In this document: one piece after another, positions 61,335-64,000 of the stretch
Layout: each line of letters begins with the position of its first letter
Numbering within the stretch: position 1 is the stretch's first letter
NCBI GenBank assembly: GCA_964414425.1
Contig: CAYPWL010000014.1
Span: 14,288-78,287, forward strand
Length of the DNA: 64,000 bases
Direction of reading: 5' to 3'
Source: GYS-P2D sp964414425
GTDB lineage: Bacteria > Bacteroidota > Bacteroidia > Chitinophagales > Saprospiraceae
Position numbers and translations under genes: made by a program
Notes under the pieces: generated by a model
What the model saw: the letters and a program-made list of their open reading frames with translations, nothing else
Told to the model about the DNA's origin: nothing
Databases searched by the model: none

Positions 61335-62254
61335 TAAAAGAGTAAATCGATTATCAAAATGAACAACACCATCGGCATATAGGCAAAAGAACTCAACATG
61401 AGCCTCTTAGCAGATCCCTCATCATACAGTCTATAAAATTGTATGCTATATATCAAATAGCTCACACAGACGAGTAGTAAAGCCACAAATCCAAACAATC
61501 CAATGACATCAACCATATACATGTATCCTGTCAATGCGACCAGTAAGGCGGCATAAGCAATGGAAGATGTGGCAACACTTTTATCTATCTGGTCATCTTC
61601 ATCTTTGGGGATGAAACTGAAACCAGCTTTATCATAATCTTCGAACGAAAGAAATGCTATCGCCCAGAAGTGTGGAAACTGCCACGCTAACTGAATCAAA
61701 AACAAGCAAATCCCTAACTCTGTCAAACCTCCAAAAAAGGCTACACTCCCGATCAACATCGGCATAGCACCTGCTATGGCACCGATAAATACTGCAATCC
61801 TCGAATATCTCTTCAGTGGTGTATAAACAAATGCATACAGCACAAAAGCAAACATCCCGAAGAATGAAGTAATCGGATTAAACATGGCCAAAAGTGTTAT
61901 CCCACTCAAGCAGAATAATCCAGCCATCAATACCGCCGTAGATACGGACAGCTTATTTTGAACGATAGGACGTCGTTGGGTCCTATTCATCAATGCGTCA
62001 AAGTCCTTCTCAAGCACTTGATTGATGATGTTACTCGCTGCAGTTATCAAGAAACCGCCCAAGCCCAACGTCACCAATTGCAATAGGCTCATCTTGAGTC
62101 CAGAAGAAACATAAAATGCTCCAATAGACGTGATTACCACTAACATAGACAGCCTAAACTTGACCAATAGGGCAAAGTCTGTCCAAAGGCTAAAAGACTC
62201 CAAGCCTGTAGGCATAGAAGCAGTAGCTTGATATGTTTCTGGTGTGTTCTTCAC
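61334..62254 (-). CDS. ctaB: Protoheme IX farnesyltransferase (heme O synthase)
   Basis: 306 residues, UbiA-superfamily membrane prenyltransferase with about eight to nine helices. First aspartate-rich motif INQVLEKDFDALMNRTQRRP (77-96) and second loop EDYDKAGFSFIPKDE. The product heme O is the precursor of heme A for the oxidase encoded around it. It lies between subunit I and the two subunit III genes. Confidence 0.93.
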   Translation of the reverse strand: MKNTPETYQATASMPTGLESFSLWTDFALLVKFRLSMLVVITSIGAFYVSSGLKMSLLQLVTLGLGGFLITAASNIINQVLEKDFDALMNRTQRRPIVQNKLSVSTAVLMAGLFCLSGITLLAMFNPITSFFGMFAFVLYAFVYTPLKRYSRIAVFIGAIAGAMPMLIGSVAFFGGLTELGICLFLIQLAWQFPHFWAIAFLSFEDYDKAGFSFIPKDEDDQIDKSVATSSIAYAALLVALTGYMYMVDVIGLFGFVALLLVCVSYLIYSIQFYRLYDEGSAKRLMLSSFAYMPMVLFILIIDLLF

Positions 62255-62275
62255 GAGTATAACTAAGTGTTACCC

Positions 62276-64000
62276 TTAGTGAGCGTCTTCTGCTTTTTCT
62301 TTTTCTGATAATGGTACGATCTGCGGTATGTAGTCCTTTCCATCTTTACCATAATCATATGCCCATCTGTGTACTGTAGGAATCTTACCTGGCCAGTTAC
62401 CGTGTCCGGCTTTGATTGGAGTAGTCCACTCAAGGGTCGTCGCCAACCATGGATTCTTAGTGGTCATCTTCTTACCATTTTTGATAGACCAGATAAAGTT
62501 GATCACAAATAACACTTGTGCCGAGAAAGTCACTATGGCTGCTATCGTGATGAACTCGTTCATCTGTGTGAATTGCCCAAAGGCATCGAAATTATCAAAT
62601 CGGTAATATCTTCTTGGCACCCCTGCCATCCCGAGATAGTGCATCGGCCAAAATATCGCATAAGCACCTATCATAGTCATCCAAAAATGGATACGTCCCA
62701 ATGTCTCGTTCATGAATGTCCCAAACATACGAGGGAACCAGTGATACACACCTGCGAACATCCCAAAGAATGCCGCAACTCCCATCACAATATGGAAATG
62801 AGCTACTACGAAGTATGTATCATGTAATTGTATATCAATTGCTGAGTTACCTAAGAAGATGCCTGTAAGACCTCCTGAGATAAACATCGACACGAATCCT
62901 ATAGCGAAAAGCATGGGACTGTTGAGGCGGATATTACCGCCCCACAGGGTGGTTATCCAGTTGAACACCTTCACCGCGGACGGTACCGCAATAATCAGTG
63001 TGAAGATCACGAAGAAGTTAGACAAGAATGGATTTACCCCTGACATAAACATATGGTGCGCCCATACGATGAATGATAAGAAGGCAATCGCTAAGATTGA
63101 GTATACCATTGCCTTGTATCCAAAGATTGGCTTTCTTGCGTGAACAGATAGCACCTCTGATACTATACCCATAGCAGGAAGAATAATGATATACACTTCT
63201 GGGTGCCCTAAGAACCAGAATAAATGCTGATAAAGTACAGGGCTACCACCTACGTAATCCAACGCTTGACCATTGATAAATATCTCACTTAAGTAAAAAC
63301 TTGTTCCTAATGATCTGTCAGCCATCAATAAGAAGAAGCCAGACACCAATACTGGAAATGATAATAATCCAATAATAGCTGTCACGAAAAACGCCCATAT
63401 CGTTAAAGGCATTCTCCAAAGGCTCATACCTTTTGTTCTGAGGTTGAGTACTGTTGTGATGTAGTTAATCCCTCCAAGAAGCACCGAAACGACGAATAAT
63501 GTCAAACTCACCAACCAAAGTGTCATTCCGGCACCTGATCCTGATGAAGCTTGTTCTAATGCACTCAGTGGCGGATAGGCAACCCATCCTCCTGCAAATG
63601 GCCCTGTTGATAGGAACAGTGAGAAAAACATCACTACACCAGCCATAAAGAAGAACCAATAGGATAACATATTAAGCAATGGCGAAGCCATATCTCTTGC
63701 TCCCAATTGAAGTGGAATCAAAAGATTACTAAACGTACCACTCAACCCTGCCGTCAATACGAAGAATACGATAATCGTACCGTGCATGGTTACTAATGCA
63801 TAATAAAACTGAGGGTCTAATGTACCTACACCTGATTCCTCATTCATCATGATCCATCTACCTAAGAAAGGCTTTAACCATGCGAGACTCTCATCTGGAA
63901 AACCTAATTGTAATCGAAATATGATAGACATGCCCGCACCGATCAACGCCCAAAACATACCCGTAAACAAGAACTGACGAGCAATGATCTTATGATCTAA
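62276..64000 (-). CDS. ctaD: Cytochrome c oxidase subunit I (partial, 5' end outside window)
   Basis: 575 codons are visible and the frame stays open through base 64000 (upstream residues LDHKIIARQFLFTGMFW), so the start is outside. Heme and copper ligands: helix II MHGTIIVFF, HPEVYIIILPAMG with the cross-linked His-Tyr pair, IVWAHHMF with the copper histidines, and DTYFVVAHFHIVMG with both heme ligands. The catalytic core of an aa3/caa3-type oxidase. It heads the visible part of the operon ctaD-ctaB-subunit III-subunit III-subunit IV-Sco-like-DUF420-CPMC; subunit II should lie to the right. Confidence 0.96.
   Translation of the reverse strand, partial: LDHKIIARQFLFTGMFWALIGAGMSIIFRLQLGFPDESLAWLKPFLGRWIMMNEESGVGTLDPQFYYALVTMHGTIIVFFVLTAGLSGTFSNLLIPLQLGARDMASPLLNMLSYWFFFMAGVVMFFSLFLSTGPFAGGWVAYPPLSALEQASSGSGAGMTLWLVSLTLFVVSVLLGGINYITTVLNLRTKGMSLWRMPLTIWAFFVTAIIGLLSFPVLVSGFFLLMADRSLGTSFYLSEIFINGQALDYVGGSPVLYQHLFWFLGHPEVYIIILPAMGIVSEVLSVHARKPIFGYKAMVYSILAIAFLSFIVWAHHMFMSGVNPFLSNFFVIFTLIIAVPSAVKVFNWITTLWGGNIRLNSPMLFAIGFVSMFISGGLTGIFLGNSAIDIQLHDTYFVVAHFHIVMGVAAFFGMFAGVYHWFPRMFGTFMNETLGRIHFWMTMIGAYAIFWPMHYLGMAGVPRRYYRFDNFDAFGQFTQMNEFITIAAIVTFSAQVLFVINFIWSIKNGKKMTTKNPWLATTLEWTTPIKAGHGNWPGKIPTVHRWAYDYGKDGKDYIPQIVPLSEKEKAEDAH

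Overview
The window comes from a bacterium of the phylum Bacteroidota, probably a gliding or T9SS-bearing marine type. A Saprospiria-like lineage is my guess; the phylum is well supported. Three things show it: a complete gldK-gldL-gldM-gldN type IX secretion (T9SS) core with a PorP/SprF-type gene beside it, a secreted protein with a T9SS C-terminal sorting domain, and many Bacteroidota-typical families (DUF4199, PF13568-type barrels, a regulatory-domain TonB receptor, SLBB export protein). Base composition is moderately AT-rich. TAnnTTTG promoter elements, the Bacteroidota -7 consensus, can be found upstream of some genes. GTG and TTG starts are frequent.

Layout. 1-5.6 kb: the 3' end of an MFS transporter, a beta-helix lipoprotein, and a three-gene glycosyltransferase cluster. 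5.6-12.3 kb: the minus-strand T9SS locus (small conserved gene, PhnP-like hydrolase, PorP/SprF, GldK, GldL, GldM, GldN), closed by a hairpin terminator that lies inside the facing gene. 12.3-15.4 kb: a barrel protein, an exopolyphosphatase and a metal ABC permease fused to a DtxR-type repressor. 15.4-25.4 kb: prmC, a sulfotransferase and kdsB in a tightly overlapping operon, then a LysM protein, cystathionine beta-synthase, a CPBP protease, membrane proteins, isoaspartyl peptidase and miaA. 25.6-33.7 kb: gap-pgk, then surface-polysaccharide genes (sulfotransferase, SLBB exporter, rfbB, waaA). 33.7-39.8 kb: valS, lysA, a START-domain protein and an OYE-family oxidoreductase.

39.9-45.2 kb holds a Fur-family regulator, a TonB receptor with a histidine-rich N-terminal segment and a lipoprotein made of three copies of one domain. 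A frameshifted single-domain relative faces it. The same dyad, ATGCAA-N5-TTGCAW, lies before the regulator and before the lipoprotein, so this looks like a metal-uptake regulon. 45.2-50.6 kb: a bile-acid-symporter-family transporter, envelope proteins and a pruA-type dehydrogenase. 50.6-53.3 kb is the most plastic region: a T9SS cargo gene, a cluster of hairpins, a decayed IS256-family transposase and tRNA-Arg(TCT). 53.3-58 kb: enoyl-CoA hydratase, an OmpA lipoprotein, ung, a DUF423 protein and a barrel protein. 58-64 kb is a cytochrome c oxidase assembly and structural operon (subunit I, heme farnesyltransferase, two subunit III proteins, subunit IV, a cysteine-free Sco-like protein, a DUF420 protein and a small CPMC protein). 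It runs off the right edge.

The observations most worth following are the permease-DtxR fusion with a DtxR-box-like site in its own promoter, which parallels chlamydial YtgCR, and the Fur/TonB/triplicated-lipoprotein system with its repeated dyad. I found no CRISPR array, rRNA, prophage or obvious defence island.
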